This document shows positions 1 through 9,444 of a DNA stretch of 64,000 nucleotides, piece after piece (the stretch's first letter is position 1; every line of letters starts with the position of its first letter). Source of the DNA: Bacteroidaceae bacterium (GTDB taxonomy: Bacteria > Bacteroidota > Bacteroidia > Bacteroidales > Bacteroidaceae); assembly GCA_016291905.1 (NCBI GenBank), contig JAEEZS010000009.1, positions 186,001 to 250,000 on the forward strand, given 5' to 3'. Both the position numbers and the translations under genes were made by a program. The notes below the pieces were generated by a model. That model made no database searches. It saw nothing but the letters and a program-made list of their open reading frames with translations, and had not been told where the DNA came from.

Positions 1-1118
1 TCCTTCTTCATCTTGGCGGAATAGTAGAAATAGTCGTAGGCCTGCAACTGGAATTCGGCGCCCTCACTCTTGCGGGCAAAGTCCTCGATGGCCTTTGTCT
101 CGGCATCTGCCTTGGGCACATAGGCCTTAATCAGGTTCATCAGGAAATCATAGACATTCACTGGCGTCTTGGCCATGGTGTTCTCCAGCGAATACGAGGC
201 GTAGTTGGGATAGCCCATGAGCTCGGCCATCTCAGCACGCAGCTTGGCGATCTCGCTGACGATGGGAAACGTATTGTACTTGCCGGTGCCGTCGGCACGG
301 TGAACGGAAGCCTCGAAAATGCGGCGACGCAGGTCACGGTTGTCGAGGCTGGCCAGCAGGGCCTGCTGGGTGGTGTTGACGATGACGATGGCATAGGGGG
401 CTTTGCCTCCGCGGCTCTCAGCATCCTTGGCACACTGGGCAACGTCGGCATCGCTGAGCCCAGCCAGGTCCTCCTTCTTATCCACCCACACCACGGCATT
501 GTTGGTCGCCTCGGGCAGCAGGTCGCCCCACTGCTGCTGCAAGTCGGCGATGCGTAGGTTGATAGCCTTCATGCGCTCCATCTTATCCTCCGGCAACAGT
601 GCACCCTTGCGGACGAACTCTTTGTATATTTCCTCCAGCAGTTTGCGGTCCTCGCCTTGCAGCGTGGCATACTCGTTGTCATAGACCTGCCTGATGCGCT
701 CAAACAGTTTCTTGTCAAACATAATGCCGTTTTCAAGGTCGGTCAGCATCGGTGTCACCGTCTTCTCGGTCTCGGCAATCTCTGGCGTTTTGTCGGCCGA
801 CACCAGCGCAAAGAAGATGCGCGACACGCGGTCAAGCAACTTGCCGCTCTCCTCATAAGCCAAGATGGTGTTCTCAAAGGTGGCGGGGGCGGTGTTCTCA
901 ACAATCTTCTTTATGTCTTCGCGTTTCTCAGCAATGGCCACCTCAAAGGCAGGGAGATAGTCGGCAGGCTGAATCTTGCTGAAATCGGGTGCTCCGAATG
1001 GAAGCGTGCTCTCTTGCAGCAGCGGGTTTTCGCACTGGGGATTCTTACAAGCAGAGAACTGCGTCAAGGCCGTTGTCATCACGGCCAGCGTTCCTAAGGT
1101 CATAAGTATTTTCTTCAT
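1..1118 (-). CDS. M3-family peptidase (dipeptidyl carboxypeptidase-like) lipoprotein, 3' end outside window
   Basis: The reading frame starts at the ATG at 1118 and stays open to base 1, giving about 372 residues with no stop. The N-terminus is a lipoprotein signal with lipobox FSAC, so the mature protein is probably lipid-anchored. The body matches the N-terminal helical part of M3 zinc peptidases of the Dcp/oligopeptidase A type: a PLLxES start, an F.KI.P.DY.PAFE block, and later RRR.FEAS and a MAELMGY.NYASYSLE.TMAKTP block just before the catalytic domain. The HExxH zinc motif would lie in the missing C-terminal half. It lies 15 bp downstream of the glycosyltransferase gene on the same strand and may be cotranscribed. 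The family assignment is fairly sure; activity cannot be judged from this part. Confidence 0.8.
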   Translation of the reverse strand, partial: MKKILMTLGTLAVMTTALTQFSACKNPQCENPLLQESTLPFGAPDFSKIQPADYLPAFEVAIAEKREDIKKIVENTAPATFENTILAYEESGKLLDRVSRIFFALVSADKTPEIAETEKTVTPMLTDLENGIMFDKKLFERIRQVYDNEYATLQGEDRKLLEEIYKEFVRKGALLPEDKMERMKAINLRIADLQQQWGDLLPEATNNAVVWVDKKEDLAGLSDADVAQCAKDAESRGGKAPYAIVIVNTTQQALLASLDNRDLRRRIFEASVHRADGTGKYNTFPIVSEIAKLRAEMAELMGYPNYASYSLENTMAKTPVNVYDFLMNLIKAYVPKADAETKAIEDFARKSEGAEFQLQAYDYFYYSAKMKK

Positions 1119-1133
1119 AGGTGATATGGTTGA

Positions 1134-2300
1134 TTATAGCTGTTTGCGGCGGTAGCGCTGTTTGGACGAGAAAAGGTATTGGATGCGCAGACTGAGTTCT
1201 TGGATGGGGTGCCACACCTCCATTAGGGGCATTACAGGGCCATACGCTTTGTCACCCAAAGCATGGGCAGCACGGTTCCACACTATCCAGCCGAGGGCGT
1301 AGCGGACAGCCCACAGAACAGCCGCTGCGGTGAGGGGTATCCACCAGAGGCTGATGACTGAAGCCGAGAAGATACAGGCCAGGATGGTGGCAAGCGTAGC
1401 AGCGAGATAGAGGATGCGAGTGAGGGTATCGAAGCTCAGCACAAAGGGCTGGATGCCGCGCAGATAACGGCGAGTGGCCAGACGGCCCATACGCTCCAAC
1501 CGCCAATGGCGACGCGTATTGTCGGTGCAGAGGATAGTGGCATCGGGACCAACAGCGGCACGGATGCTACGCGGACGGATGTGGGCATTGACGAAGATGT
1601 CGTCATCACCACGCTCAAGATGGAGATGCGACGAAAAGCCCTTGGCATCGAAGAAAATGCTGCGGCGGTAGAGCAGATTGGTGCCATAGGCCATGTGGGC
1701 TTTGCCGTGCGTCGCAAGCCCCAGCAGACGAAGCCCACGGAGCTGGATGTCGAAACGACTGCGCTCGTAGCCCGTATAGCCGATGACGGCATCAACGGAG
1801 GATTCCGTCTTTGGCTGACTGTTTTTCTGAAGTCTGCTTGCCAAGCAGCGAAGCCACTGGTTGGAAGCGGGACGGCAGTCAGCATCGGTGAACACGAGCC
1901 ATTCGTTCACCGCCGCTTTGATGCCCAGCGTAAGGGCGAGCTTGCGATGGCTGATGCGCCGCGAGGTGGGCGGAACAAAGGTAGTGCGCAGACGGGGATA
2001 GCGGTATTGCAGCTGCTGGAGGATGTCGGCTGTCTCGTCGGTGGAGTTGTCATCGACGATAATCACCTCGAAGTCGGGGTAGTCTTGCTCAAGCACCGCA
2101 GGGAGGTTTTTCTGCAGCAGGTAGTCTTGATTGGAGACGGTGATGATAACAGAAAGAGGGGGAAGCGGCGACTCAGGTTGGCAGTCTGTATTTTTCTGAA
2201 AGGCGGAATATTGCCGTGCAGGGGCATTGTAGAGCAGCAGCAGATAAAGCAACTGAATGACGAATAGCAGCCCTGTGGCAGCTAGTAAGTAATAAATCAT
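1134..2300 (-). CDS. Membrane-anchored family 2 glycosyltransferase
   Basis: 388 residues. An N-terminal transmembrane helix (about residues 2-25) precedes a GT-A fold: PPLSVIITVSNQD opens the nucleotide-sugar site, EVIIVDDNSTDET is the first Asp motif, FTDADC is the DXD-like metal site and ERGDDDIFVNAH is the acceptor/base region. Two hydrophobic segments near residues 295-345 anchor the C-terminus. Such enzymes transfer a sugar from a nucleotide donor to a cell-envelope glycan or lipid at the cytoplasmic face of the inner membrane. The gene lies 18 bp downstream of the ftsE-like gene, and this pairing suggests an envelope role. The substrate cannot be predicted. Confidence 0.85.
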   Translation of the reverse strand: MIYYLLAATGLLFVIQLLYLLLLYNAPARQYSAFQKNTDCQPESPLPPLSVIITVSNQDYLLQKNLPAVLEQDYPDFEVIIVDDNSTDETADILQQLQYRYPRLRTTFVPPTSRRISHRKLALTLGIKAAVNEWLVFTDADCRPASNQWLRCLASRLQKNSQPKTESSVDAVIGYTGYERSRFDIQLRGLRLLGLATHGKAHMAYGTNLLYRRSIFFDAKGFSSHLHLERGDDDIFVNAHIRPRSIRAAVGPDATILCTDNTRRHWRLERMGRLATRRYLRGIQPFVLSFDTLTRILYLAATLATILACIFSASVISLWWIPLTAAAVLWAVRYALGWIVWNRAAHALGDKAYGPVMPLMEVWHPIQELSLRIQYLFSSKQRYRRKQL

Positions 2301-2318
2301 AATTCAGAATGAATCAAT

Positions 2319-2987
2319 TCACGATTGACAATCAACAACACTGTGATTTTCGCAGCGGCAGGCACGGGCGGGATAGATGTCAAGCAAAGAGAGGTTATGG
2401 GTGCTCATGAGAACAGTACTACCGGTGTCACGGATACTGCGCAGGAGTTCCACGATGCGTTTACCCGTCTCTCCGTCGAGGTTGCCCGTGGGCTCGTCGG
2501 CAAGTATGATGTCGGGCTTGTTTAGAATGGCGCGGGCAATGACAATGCGCTGCTGCTCTCCCCCGCTCAACTCGTGGGGCATTTTGTATCCCTTGGTTTC
2601 CATACCTACCTGCTCCAGCACTTCAACGATACGGTGCTCACGCTGACTGCGCTCCTTCCATCCCGTGGCACGAAGCACGAAATCAAGATTATCATGTACA
2701 TTTCGGTCTATCAGCAGCTGAAAGTCCTGAAAAACAATGCCGATGCGCTTGCGTAGGGCAGGAATCTGACTACGGCGAATGTGACGCATATCGTAGCCCA
2801 GCACCTCGGCTTGCCCGCCATGAATGTCAAGCTCGGCATACATGGTTTTCAACAGACTGGATTTGCCCGAGCCTACCGGACCGATAAGATAGACAAATTC
2901 GCCTTCCCCAATCTCAAGATTGACATTCTCAAGTACAATGGCCTCCTGCTGGTGAATATCGACGGAATGATAGCTGATGAGGGACAT
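2319..2987 (-). CDS. ftsE: FtsE-like cell-division ABC transporter ATP-binding protein
   Basis: 222 residues, one ABC ATPase domain. Walker A is GPVGSGKSS, the Q-loop is VFQDFQLL, the signature is LSGGEQQR, Walker B is IILADEPTGNLD, and the switch His is in STHN. The pattern fits the FtsE/LolD-type class, which partners with FtsX in divisome assembly and control of peptidoglycan hydrolysis. Bacteroidetes FtsE is often encoded apart from ftsX, and no ftsX is seen here. A TATTTTTG element on the minus strand at 3033-3040 could be its -7 box, but no matching -33 was found. The C-terminal tail after the switch is short and Cys-rich. LolD-like function is the alternative. Confidence 0.8.
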   Translation of the reverse strand: MSLISYHSVDIHQQEAIVLENVNLEIGEGEFVYLIGPVGSGKSSLLKTMYAELDIHGGQAEVLGYDMRHIRRSQIPALRKRIGIVFQDFQLLIDRNVHDNLDFVLRATGWKERSQREHRIVEVLEQVGMETKGYKMPHELSGGEQQRIVIARAILNKPDIILADEPTGNLDGETGKRIVELLRSIRDTGSTVLMSTHNLSLLDIYPARACRCENHSVVDCQS

Positions 2988-3108
2988 GTGAGTAAATACG
3001 TATTACGAATTGTGAATTAGGAAATTTTTCTGCAAAAATAAGCATTCCATGCGTAAAATGAAAGAAAAATCACTTATATTTGCAATCTGAAACACTAAAA
3101 ACCACAAA

Positions 3109-4026
3109 ATGTCAGCATTCGACCTTGTAACCATAGTGGGTCCTACGGCCTGCGGCAAAACGGCATTGGCCGTCAGCCTGGCAGACAAGCTGGGCACAGG
3201 CGTCATCAGCGCCGACAGCCGGCAGGTCTATCGCCGCATGGACTTGGGTACGGGCAAGGACAAGGCTGACTATGTGTTGGCCGACGGGCGACAGATTCCA
3301 GCGTATCTAATTGACATCTGCGAGCCAGGGTATAAGTACAACGTTTACGAATACCAGCGCGATTTTCTCGCTGTCTATGAACGGTTGAGGGCTAAAGGAC
3401 AGACTCCTGTGCTCTGTGGTGGAACGGGTATGTATGTGGAGGCGGTGCTAAAGGGTTTCCGATTAATAAAAGTGCCGGTGAATGAGTCACTGCGCCGCGA
3501 GTTGGAGGGGAAATCGCTTGCCGAGCTTACAACCATTTTAAAAAGGTATAAGACGCTCCACAACACCACCGACGTCGATACGGTGAAGCGCGCTGTAAGG
3601 GGCATTGAGATTGAGACGTACTACGCCTCTCACCCTGCTGAAGCCGACGAGTTCCCCAAGATTCGCAGCCTCGTGGTGGGCATTGACATCCCCCGTGAGG
3701 TGCGGCGTAAACGTATCTCGCAGCGACTCTACCAACGGTTGGACAAGGGGATGGTGGACGAGGTGCGACGTCTGCTCGACGAGGGCATAACCCCTGACGA
3801 CCTCATCTACTACGGGCTGGAATACAAGTATCTGACGCAATACCTCACGGGTCAGCTGACGTATGATGAGATGGTAACGAATCTGGAAATAGCCATACAT
3901 CAGTTTGCCAAGCGGCAAATGACATGGTTCCGAGGAATGGAACGTCGAGGTATCTCCATCACGTGGCTGGATTACGCACTGCCGACTGAAGAGAAGGTAA
4001 AGAGAATTGAAGAATTAATGAATTAG
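3109..4026 (+). CDS. miaA: tRNA dimethylallyltransferase
   Basis: 305 residues, normal MiaA length. The P-loop is GPTACGKTA, followed by the DSRQVYR block that binds the tRNA/adenine-37 region, the CGGTGMYV segment and the C-terminal RQMTWFRG motif. It transfers a dimethylallyl group to N6 of A37 in tRNAs that read UNN codons, in the cytoplasm. A TATATTTG element at 3075-3082 is a likely -7 box 27 bp upstream of the start codon, although a clear -33 box is missing. The next gene starts 19 bp after its stop, so the two are probably cotranscribed. Confidence 0.95.
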   Translation: MSAFDLVTIVGPTACGKTALAVSLADKLGTGVISADSRQVYRRMDLGTGKDKADYVLADGRQIPAYLIDICEPGYKYNVYEYQRDFLAVYERLRAKGQTPVLCGGTGMYVEAVLKGFRLIKVPVNESLRRELEGKSLAELTTILKRYKTLHNTTDVDTVKRAVRGIEIETYYASHPAEADEFPKIRSLVVGIDIPREVRRKRISQRLYQRLDKGMVDEVRRLLDEGITPDDLIYYGLEYKYLTQYLTGQLTYDEMVTNLEIAIHQFAKRQMTWFRGMERRGISITWLDYALPTEEKVKRIEELMN

Positions 4027-4044
4027 TAATTAGGATTTAACGAT

Positions 4045-4980
4045 ATGGACAAAAATAACATGTCAGACCGCTGGGGAATCATCTACGTGCCTATGGCTGG
4101 AGTAAAGAAACGAGCACGACGCTGGCATCAGATAAAGACTGTGCTCGACCTGCGCGGGGTACAGTATGACTATGTACAGTCGGAAGACTACGGCTCCGTA
4201 GAACGTCTGGCGCGTATGCTGGTGGACAATGGTTATAAGACGATTGTCATCGTAGGTGGTGACCGTGCCGTTAATGAGGCGCTCAACGGCATCATGACAT
4301 CGTCTGTTGAGAATCTTGACGACATTTCGTTGGCTATCATTGCCAACGGCGTAGGCAACGACTTCGCTAGTTTCTGGGGGCTGGGCGATGTGGATGACTA
4401 CAAAAAAGCTATTGACTGCGTCATCAAGGGCAACCGTCGGCGTATCGACATCGGCTACTGCTCGTTTCAGGAAGAGGATAGCCTCGTAAAGCGCTATTTC
4501 CTTATGGCAGTCAATATTGGCCTCGGCGCCCGTGCCATCGAAATAAGCGACTTCTGCAAAGAATTTTGGGGAAAGAGCAACCCCACCTACATCATCAGCA
4601 TGATTCGGCTCTTCGTAGAGCGTACACTATACAAAATGCACTTCAAAGTCAACGAGGAGGTGGTAAACGAGAAAATCATGACGCTTTGCGTGGGTAACTC
4701 GCGTGGCTACGGTATGACCCCCAGCGCTGTGCCCTATAATGGCTGGCTGGATGTCTCCGTCATCTACCGCCCACAATTCTGGCAGATGGTACAGGGGCTA
4801 CGCATGCTACTCAAGGGCAGGCTACTCAATCATCAGCAGGTGCGCCCATTCCGCACAAAAAAGGTGACTATCTTCGACGCCCAAAACGCCAGCATCTGCG
4901 TGGATGGTAAAAAGCTGAACTATAGTTGCCCGCTGGAGATAACCTTGATGCCAGAGTTTTTGAACTTCATCGTGCCATAA
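4045..4980 (+). CDS. Diacylglycerol kinase-family (YegS/BmrU-like) protein with altered nucleotide loop
   Basis: 311 residues with the DAGK catalytic fold. VIVGGDRAVNEALNGIM stands where lipid kinases have GGDGTxNEV, and IANGVGNDFASFWG matches the G.GNDFA block. The C-terminal half is the usual beta-sandwich, including CVGNSRGYGMTPSAVPYNGWLDV (the Mg/lipid region). The family phosphorylates diacylglycerol or related lipids at the membrane. Replacement of Gly-Thr by Arg-Ala in the ATP loop is odd and may change activity, although related Bacteroidetes proteins also vary here. It follows miaA on the same strand and ends at a bidirectional terminator. Confidence 0.75.
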   Translation: MDKNNMSDRWGIIYVPMAGVKKRARRWHQIKTVLDLRGVQYDYVQSEDYGSVERLARMLVDNGYKTIVIVGGDRAVNEALNGIMTSSVENLDDISLAIIANGVGNDFASFWGLGDVDDYKKAIDCVIKGNRRRIDIGYCSFQEEDSLVKRYFLMAVNIGLGARAIEISDFCKEFWGKSNPTYIISMIRLFVERTLYKMHFKVNEEVVNEKIMTLCVGNSRGYGMTPSAVPYNGWLDVSVIYRPQFWQMVQGLRMLLKGRLLNHQQVRPFRTKKVTIFDAQNASICVDGKKLNYSCPLEITLMPEFLNFIVP

Positions 4981-5008
4981 TAGCCAAATTTGTTTAACGA
5001 AATAGAAA

Positions 5009-5038
5009 AGCGGGCGCTGCCTTTCGGTAGCGCCCGCT
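5009..5038. terminator. Bidirectional terminator between lipid kinase gene and decarboxylase operon
   Basis: A 13 bp GC-rich stem (5009-5021 with 5026-5038, one G-U pair) closes a four-base TTTC loop. On the minus strand it is followed by TTTTCTATTT. It lies between two convergent genes and can end both transcripts. Confidence 0.85.
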
Positions 5039-5059
5039 AAATTATCAGTGTAGAACGAA

Positions 5060-6337
5060 TCAACCCAACATGTTAAGTAAGATGCCTGCAGCGACGGCAG
5101 AACCAATGACACCAGCCACATTCGGACCCATGGCATGCATGAGGAGGAAGTTGGTAGGATCGGCTTTCTGCCCTTCAGTCTGACTAACGCGGGCAGCCAT
5201 AGGCACGGCACTCACACCGGCAGAGCCAATAAGCGGGTTTACCTTCTCCTTTGAGAAGACATTCATCAACTTAGCAAGCAACACGCCACCGGCAGTACCG
5301 ACAGCAAAGGCTGTAACACCCATCACAATGATGCCAAGAGTCTTCAGCGAAATGAACGTCTCTGCAGTAGCCGTAGCACCGACGGAGAGGCCGAGGAAGA
5401 TAACAACGATGTTGTTCAGCTCGTTTTGGGCAGCCTTACTCAGACGCTCCACCACGCCGCACTCCTTCATCAAGTTACCCAGCATGAGGCAGCCAATCAG
5501 CGTGGATGCAGACGGCAGGATGAGGCTCACAACGACAGCTACGACGATGGGGAAGATAATCTTCTCCGTCTTGCTGACGGGACGAAGTTGCTTCATCTTG
5601 ATACGACGCTCTTCCTTGGTAGTGAGCAGCCGCATGATAGGAGGCTGAATGACAGGCACCAGGGCCATGTAGCTATAGGCAGCCAAGGCAATAGGACCGA
5701 GAAGATGAGGTGCTAACTTCGAAGTAAGGAAGATGGACGTAGGACCATCGGCACCGCCAATGATACCAATAGAACCAGCTTCAGCAGGCGAAAAGCCAAG
5801 GCCGAAAGCACCGAGAAAAGCTATGAAGATGCCAAGCTGAGCAGCAGCGCCAAGCAGCAGGCTCTTCGGGTTAGCTATAAGGGGACCGAAGTCGGTCATA
5901 GCACCCACGCCAATAAAGATAAGGCAGGGATAAACACCGAGTTTGACACCAATGTAGAGGACATCGAGCAACCCACCTTCGGCTACCACATGACGATAGC
6001 TATGGAAAAAAGGGCTGTCGGGATTCAGGAATTCATCATTCCACATAGCGGTATGGAACAACCCTGCACCGGGGATGTTGCTGAGCAACATACCGAAAGC
6101 AATGGGCAACAGGAGCAGGGGCTCGTACTTCTTCACGATTGCCAAATAGAGGAAGAAGCAAGCGATAACAATCATCACCGCATTTCCCCAACCCATACCA
6201 CTGAAGAACTGCAGGAAGCCCATTTCGCGAACGAACTTGCCAAGTGTCTCTCCAGCGTTGAAATCCTGGGCGAAGGTGGGCACGGCGACAAGAGTCATCA
6301 GGACGAATGTCGTCAGTAGTTTGATTGCACGTTTCAT
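5060..6337 (-). CDS. mmdB: Sodium-translocating decarboxylase beta subunit (methylmalonyl-CoA/oxaloacetate type)
   Basis: 425 residues. An N-terminal signal-like segment ending VPTFAQ, an extension usual in Bacteroidetes, precedes a polytopic core. [13 protein letters not shown] and the long [17 protein letters not shown] motif, where the Asp takes part in Na+ and carboxybiotin handling, are diagnostic for OadB/MmdB/GcdB. The subunit removes CO2 from carboxybiotin and couples this to export of Na+ across the inner membrane. It is the last gene of the operon mce-mmdA-gamma-mmdC-mmdB. The epimerase at the head of the operon favours methylmalonyl-CoA as substrate, by inference. Confidence 0.93.
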   Translation of the reverse strand: MKRAIKLLTTFVLMTLVAVPTFAQDFNAGETLGKFVREMGFLQFFSGMGWGNAVMIVIACFFLYLAIVKKYEPLLLLPIAFGMLLSNIPGAGLFHTAMWNDEFLNPDSPFFHSYRHVVAEGGLLDVLYIGVKLGVYPCLIFIGVGAMTDFGPLIANPKSLLLGAAAQLGIFIAFLGAFGLGFSPAEAGSIGIIGGADGPTSIFLTSKLAPHLLGPIALAAYSYMALVPVIQPPIMRLLTTKEERRIKMKQLRPVSKTEKIIFPIVVAVVVSLILPSASTLIGCLMLGNLMKECGVVERLSKAAQNELNNIVVIFLGLSVGATATAETFISLKTLGIIVMGVTAFAVGTAGGVLLAKLMNVFSKEKVNPLIGSAGVSAVPMAARVSQTEGQKADPTNFLLMHAMGPNVAGVIGSAVAAGILLNMLG

Positions 6338-6370
6338 GTTTCAGTCAATGTCTTTCTTTCGGAACAGGGG

Positions 6371-6814
6371 TTATGCAATCTCTACAAGGGCGTCGCCACT
6401 CTGCACGGTCTGTCCAACCTGCACAAGGATGCGGCTGACGGAACCTTCTGACTCGGCTACAATATTGTTCTCCATCTTCATGGCTTCCATGATAACAAGG
6501 ACGTCGCCGGGTTTTACAGCCTGTCCGACGGTTGCTGTCACCTTCACGATGTTGCCAGGCAGTGGGGCGTTGACAGTCTTTGCCCCGGCAGTAGGAGCCT
6601 GCGGAGCAGCAGGGGCAGCGGCAGCGGAAACAGGAGCAGCTGCTTTCGGGGCAGCGGGGACCTGCACCTTGACGGGCTTTGCCTTCGGGGTCTCGCGCTC
6701 CACTTCCACCGTGTAAGCCTTACCATTAACGGTCACTTCCACTTTGCCGTCCTCTTTTTCCACGACATTGGCTTCGTACTTTTTGTCGCCAATCTTAAAT
6801 TTGATATCTTTCAT
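6371..6814 (-). CDS. mmdC: Biotin carboxyl carrier subunit of the decarboxylase
   Basis: 147 residues. A charged N-terminal domain (about 1-55) is joined by an Ala/Pro-rich flexible linker (about 60-80) to a biotinyl domain of about 65 residues carrying EAMKMEN, where the Lys is biotinylated. It shuttles carboxybiotin between the carboxyltransferase (mmdA product) and the membrane subunit. It lies between the gamma- and beta-subunit genes with short gaps (42 and 33 bp). Confidence 0.93.
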   Translation of the reverse strand: MKDIKFKIGDKKYEANVVEKEDGKVEVTVNGKAYTVEVERETPKAKPVKVQVPAAPKAAAPVSAAAAPAAPQAPTAGAKTVNAPLPGNIVKVTATVGQAVKPGDVLVIMEAMKMENNIVAESEGSVSRILVQVGQTVQSGDALVEIA

Positions 6815-6856
6815 TGTCTAATCTTTTTGCAATAAAAATGAGTAAAAATCGGAGAA

Positions 6857-7192
6857 TTAATAGCCTTCAGGATGCCAAGCAGTATGATCGTGATGCTGAA
6901 TGGTGAGGACGTATGACTCTTCGTCATGCACCTCCTGAAAGTATAGACAGAGTGCCGTGGCCACGGCAGCAATGTCGTCAGACTCTCCCTTAACGTCCTG
7001 AAGAAGGGGCGTTACGACGTCCTTCTTCTCAAGAGCAGGCTTGGAAGAGACTGCGGGTGCTGCGGATTTCTTCTTTGCAACCACATTGAAGATGCCCAGA
7101 ATCAGCACCAGCAATAGCAGGATAACGAAGACGGTGCCGAAACCGATTCCCGTCATGGCCCACATGTCGGACCAGTTTGTTGCTAATACCAT
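6857..7192 (-). CDS. Decarboxylase gamma chain (OadG-like small membrane subunit)
   Basis: 111 residues with one transmembrane helix near residues 14-40 (GIGFGTVFVILLLLVLILGIF), then an Ala/Lys/Pro linker and an acidic segment. Short length, a single N-terminal helix and position between the carboxyltransferase and biotin-carrier genes are typical of OadG/MmdD, which holds the pump complex together. Its sequence is weakly conserved in general, so the call rests largely on topology and context. Confidence 0.85.
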   Translation of the reverse strand: MVLATNWSDMWAMTGIGFGTVFVILLLLVLILGIFNVVAKKKSAAPAVSSKPALEKKDVVTPLLQDVKGESDDIAAVATALCLYFQEVHDEESYVLTIQHHDHTAWHPEGY

Positions 7193-7216
7193 AGTGCGTA
7201 TCTCTTTTTGCGGGTG

Positions 7217-8788
7217 TTACAAAGGAATGTTACCATGCTTTTTGTCAGGCAATGAAAGTCGCTTGTCGCGCAGTTGGTCAAGGGCACGGATGATGCGGAA
7301 ACGCGTGTTACGCGGCTCAATGACATCATCGATATAGCCATATTTAGCTGCGTTGTAGGGATTGGCGAAGAGATCAGTGTACTCTTTCTCCTTCTCGGCA
7401 ATGAATGCTTTCGCCTCATCAACCTTGCCTTCGTCCTTGAGTGCCTTTGCTTCCTTGGCATAGAGGACGCTAGCAGCACCACTGGCACCCATAACGGCGA
7501 TTTCTGCCGAGGGCCATGCGTAGTTCATGTCACCGCGCAGTTGCTTGCAGCTCATTACGATGTGGCTACCGCCGTAACTCTTACGCAGGGTGACAGTCAC
7601 CTTGGGCACAGTGCACTCGCCAAAGGCGTAGAGCAGTTTGGCACCGTGCAGGATGACAGCATTGTACTCCTGACCCGTGCCTGGAAGGAAACCCGGGACG
7701 TCAACCAGCGTGACGATAGGGATATTGAAAGCATCGCAGAAACGGACGAAGCGGGCACCTTTGCGGCTAGCATTGCAATCCAACACACCGGCAAGTTGCT
7801 TGGGCTGGTTAGCTACAACGCCCACGCTTTCGCCATTGAAACGGGCGAAACCGACGATGATGTTCTTTGCATAGTTAGGCTGCACCTCAAAGAACTCTCC
7901 GTTATCAACAATAGCGCTGATGACCTCGTACATGTCGTAGGGTGCATTGGGATTGTCGGGAATAATCTCGTTGAGGTAGTCCTCGCAGCGATTAATGGGA
8001 TCGTCGCAGGGGATAATGGGTGTCTTCTCCTTGTAGTTCTGCGGAATATAAGAAAGCAGCTTACGAATCATGGCAAGGGCCTCTTCTTCCGTGCTAGCGG
8101 TAAAGTGTGTGACACCGCTCTTGGTGCTATGCACGCTGGCACCACCCAGTTCTTCCTGAGTGACGACCTCACCCAGCACCGTCTTGACAACAGCTGGACC
8201 GGTGAGGAACATATAGGAGGTGTTCTCCATCATAAGCGTAAAGTCGGTAAGGGCAGGGCTATAGACTGCGCCACCTGCGCAAGGGCCAAAGATACCGCTA
8301 ATCTGCGGGATAACACCGCTTGCCAAAATGTTACGCTCGAAGATTTCAGCATAACCAGCCAAAGCGTTCACGCCCTCTTGAATACGAGCGCCGCCAGAGT
8401 CGTTGATGCCAATGACGGGAGCCCCCATCTTCATGGCAAGATCCATCACCTTACAAATTTTCTGGGCAAGAGTCTCGGAGAGCGAGCCTGCGTTCACCGT
8501 GAAATCCTGGGCGAAAACATAGACGAGACGTCCGTCAATGGTACCGTAGCCCGTTACCACACCATCGCCGTCGTACTGTTTCTTCTCCATGCCGAAGTTG
8601 TGGCAGCGATGCTGCATGAACATGTCGAATTCCTCGAACGAGCCCTCGTCAAGCAGCATGGCAATACGCTCCCGTGCCGTGTACTTACCTCTCTCGTGCT
8701 GTTTCTCGATGGCTTTCTCGCCACCGCCGAGACGTGCTTTCTCGCGTTTCTCGACCAGCTGTCTGATTTTGTCTAATTGATTACTCAT
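7217..8788 (-). CDS. mmdA: Methylmalonyl-CoA carboxyltransferase/decarboxylase alpha subunit
   Basis: 523 residues, the usual length of acyl-CoA carboxylase beta/MmdA proteins. Both crotonase-like halves are present: an N-terminal half with [22 protein letters not shown] and [27 protein letters not shown], and a C-terminal half with [13 protein letters not shown] and [16 protein letters not shown]. It moves the carboxyl group of (S)-methylmalonyl-CoA to biotin on the carrier subunit, giving propionyl-CoA. The gene lies 51 bp downstream of the epimerase gene in the same operon. Sequence alone does not separate it from a propionyl-CoA carboxylase beta subunit; the beta and gamma pump genes make decarboxylation likelier. 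Confidence 0.93.
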   Translation of the reverse strand: MSNQLDKIRQLVEKREKARLGGGEKAIEKQHERGKYTARERIAMLLDEGSFEEFDMFMQHRCHNFGMEKKQYDGDGVVTGYGTIDGRLVYVFAQDFTVNAGSLSETLAQKICKVMDLAMKMGAPVIGINDSGGARIQEGVNALAGYAEIFERNILASGVIPQISGIFGPCAGGAVYSPALTDFTLMMENTSYMFLTGPAVVKTVLGEVVTQEELGGASVHSTKSGVTHFTASTEEEALAMIRKLLSYIPQNYKEKTPIIPCDDPINRCEDYLNEIIPDNPNAPYDMYEVISAIVDNGEFFEVQPNYAKNIIVGFARFNGESVGVVANQPKQLAGVLDCNASRKGARFVRFCDAFNIPIVTLVDVPGFLPGTGQEYNAVILHGAKLLYAFGECTVPKVTVTLRKSYGGSHIVMSCKQLRGDMNYAWPSAEIAVMGASGAASVLYAKEAKALKDEGKVDEAKAFIAEKEKEYTDLFANPYNAAKYGYIDDVIEPRNTRFRIIRALDQLRDKRLSLPDKKHGNIPL

Positions 8789-8839
8789 CGTGTAGATTTA
8801 CTATTTGACAATTTTACGATTTACGATTTGGAAAAGAGC

Positions 8840-9256
8840 TTACTGGGCTTTCTCGCAAAGCTCCGTCAACACGCCCTGTGTGGATTTCGGATGCAGGAAG
8901 GCTATCATCATACTATCAGCACCTGGACGGGGAGCTTTGTCAATGACACGGACTTCCTTCTCAGTACATTCAGCAAGCGCATTTGCTACACCATCCTCAA
9001 TGGCAAAAGCCATGTGGTGCAGGCCGCCCTTGCCGCCTCTGTCAGCCATGAACTTGGCAATAGTACTCTCTTCGCTGGTAGGCTCTAGTAGTTCCAACTT
9101 CGTCTGACCAACCATCAGGAAGGCCGTCTTCACCTTCTGATCTTCCACGACCTCGGTCTTGTAGCACTTCAGCCCAAGCACGTTCTCATAGTACGGAAGA
9201 GCCTCTTCGATACTCTTCACAGCAATTCCCAGATGTTCAATGTGAGAAATTTTCAT
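8840..9256 (-). CDS. mce: Methylmalonyl-CoA epimerase
   Basis: 138 residues from the ATG at 9256. A longer in-frame start at 9331 would run through the promoter and is rejected. It is a vicinal-oxygen-chelate fold protein: HIEHLGIAV at the N-terminus supplies the first metal His, FLMVGQTKLELLEP is the second strand block, and GGLHHMAFAIED supplies another metal His. It interconverts (R)- and (S)-methylmalonyl-CoA, linking the B12 mutase product to the decarboxylase encoded downstream. It is the first gene of the operon and has a consensus promoter at 9301-9332. Confidence 0.95.
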   Translation of the reverse strand: MKISHIEHLGIAVKSIEEALPYYENVLGLKCYKTEVVEDQKVKTAFLMVGQTKLELLEPTSEESTIAKFMADRGGKGGLHHMAFAIEDGVANALAECTEKEVRVIDKAPRPGADSMMIAFLHPKSTQGVLTELCEKAQ

Positions 9257-9300
9257 GATGCAATTATTTAAGTTAAAACAAAGGTTTTTTAAATTGTTTG

Positions 9301-9332
9301 CAAAGATAGCGCTAACCAAATGAAAAACCAAA
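9301..9332 (-). promoter_or_regulatory. Bacteroidetes promoter of the mce-mmd operon
   Basis: On the minus strand a TTTG (-33; 9329-9332) is separated by 20 bp from TATCTTTG (-7; 9301-9308). Transcription would start near 9296, about 40 bases before the mce start codon. Confidence 0.85.
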
Positions 9333-9372
9333 TTAATTTGAGTTTTTCTGAAATGATTTTTTTACCTCTTTG

Positions 9373-9404
9373 TTTGCCGGCTTTGCGGGGAAGTGCTATC
9401 TTTG
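9373..9404 (+). promoter_or_regulatory. Bacteroidetes promoter of the DfsB-like gene
   Basis: TTTG at 9373-9376, a 20 bp spacer and TATCTTTG at 9397-9404. It is divergent from the mce promoter and about 40 bp upstream of the start at 9445. Confidence 0.85.
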
Positions 9405-9444
9405 CAACACGAATTATACTCTAACAACAAACCACTCTCTCACC

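Noticed and set aside
7274..8776. 500-codon plus-strand open frame opposite mmdA
   Set aside because: Shadow of a highly conserved gene; the translation has no recognisable motif.
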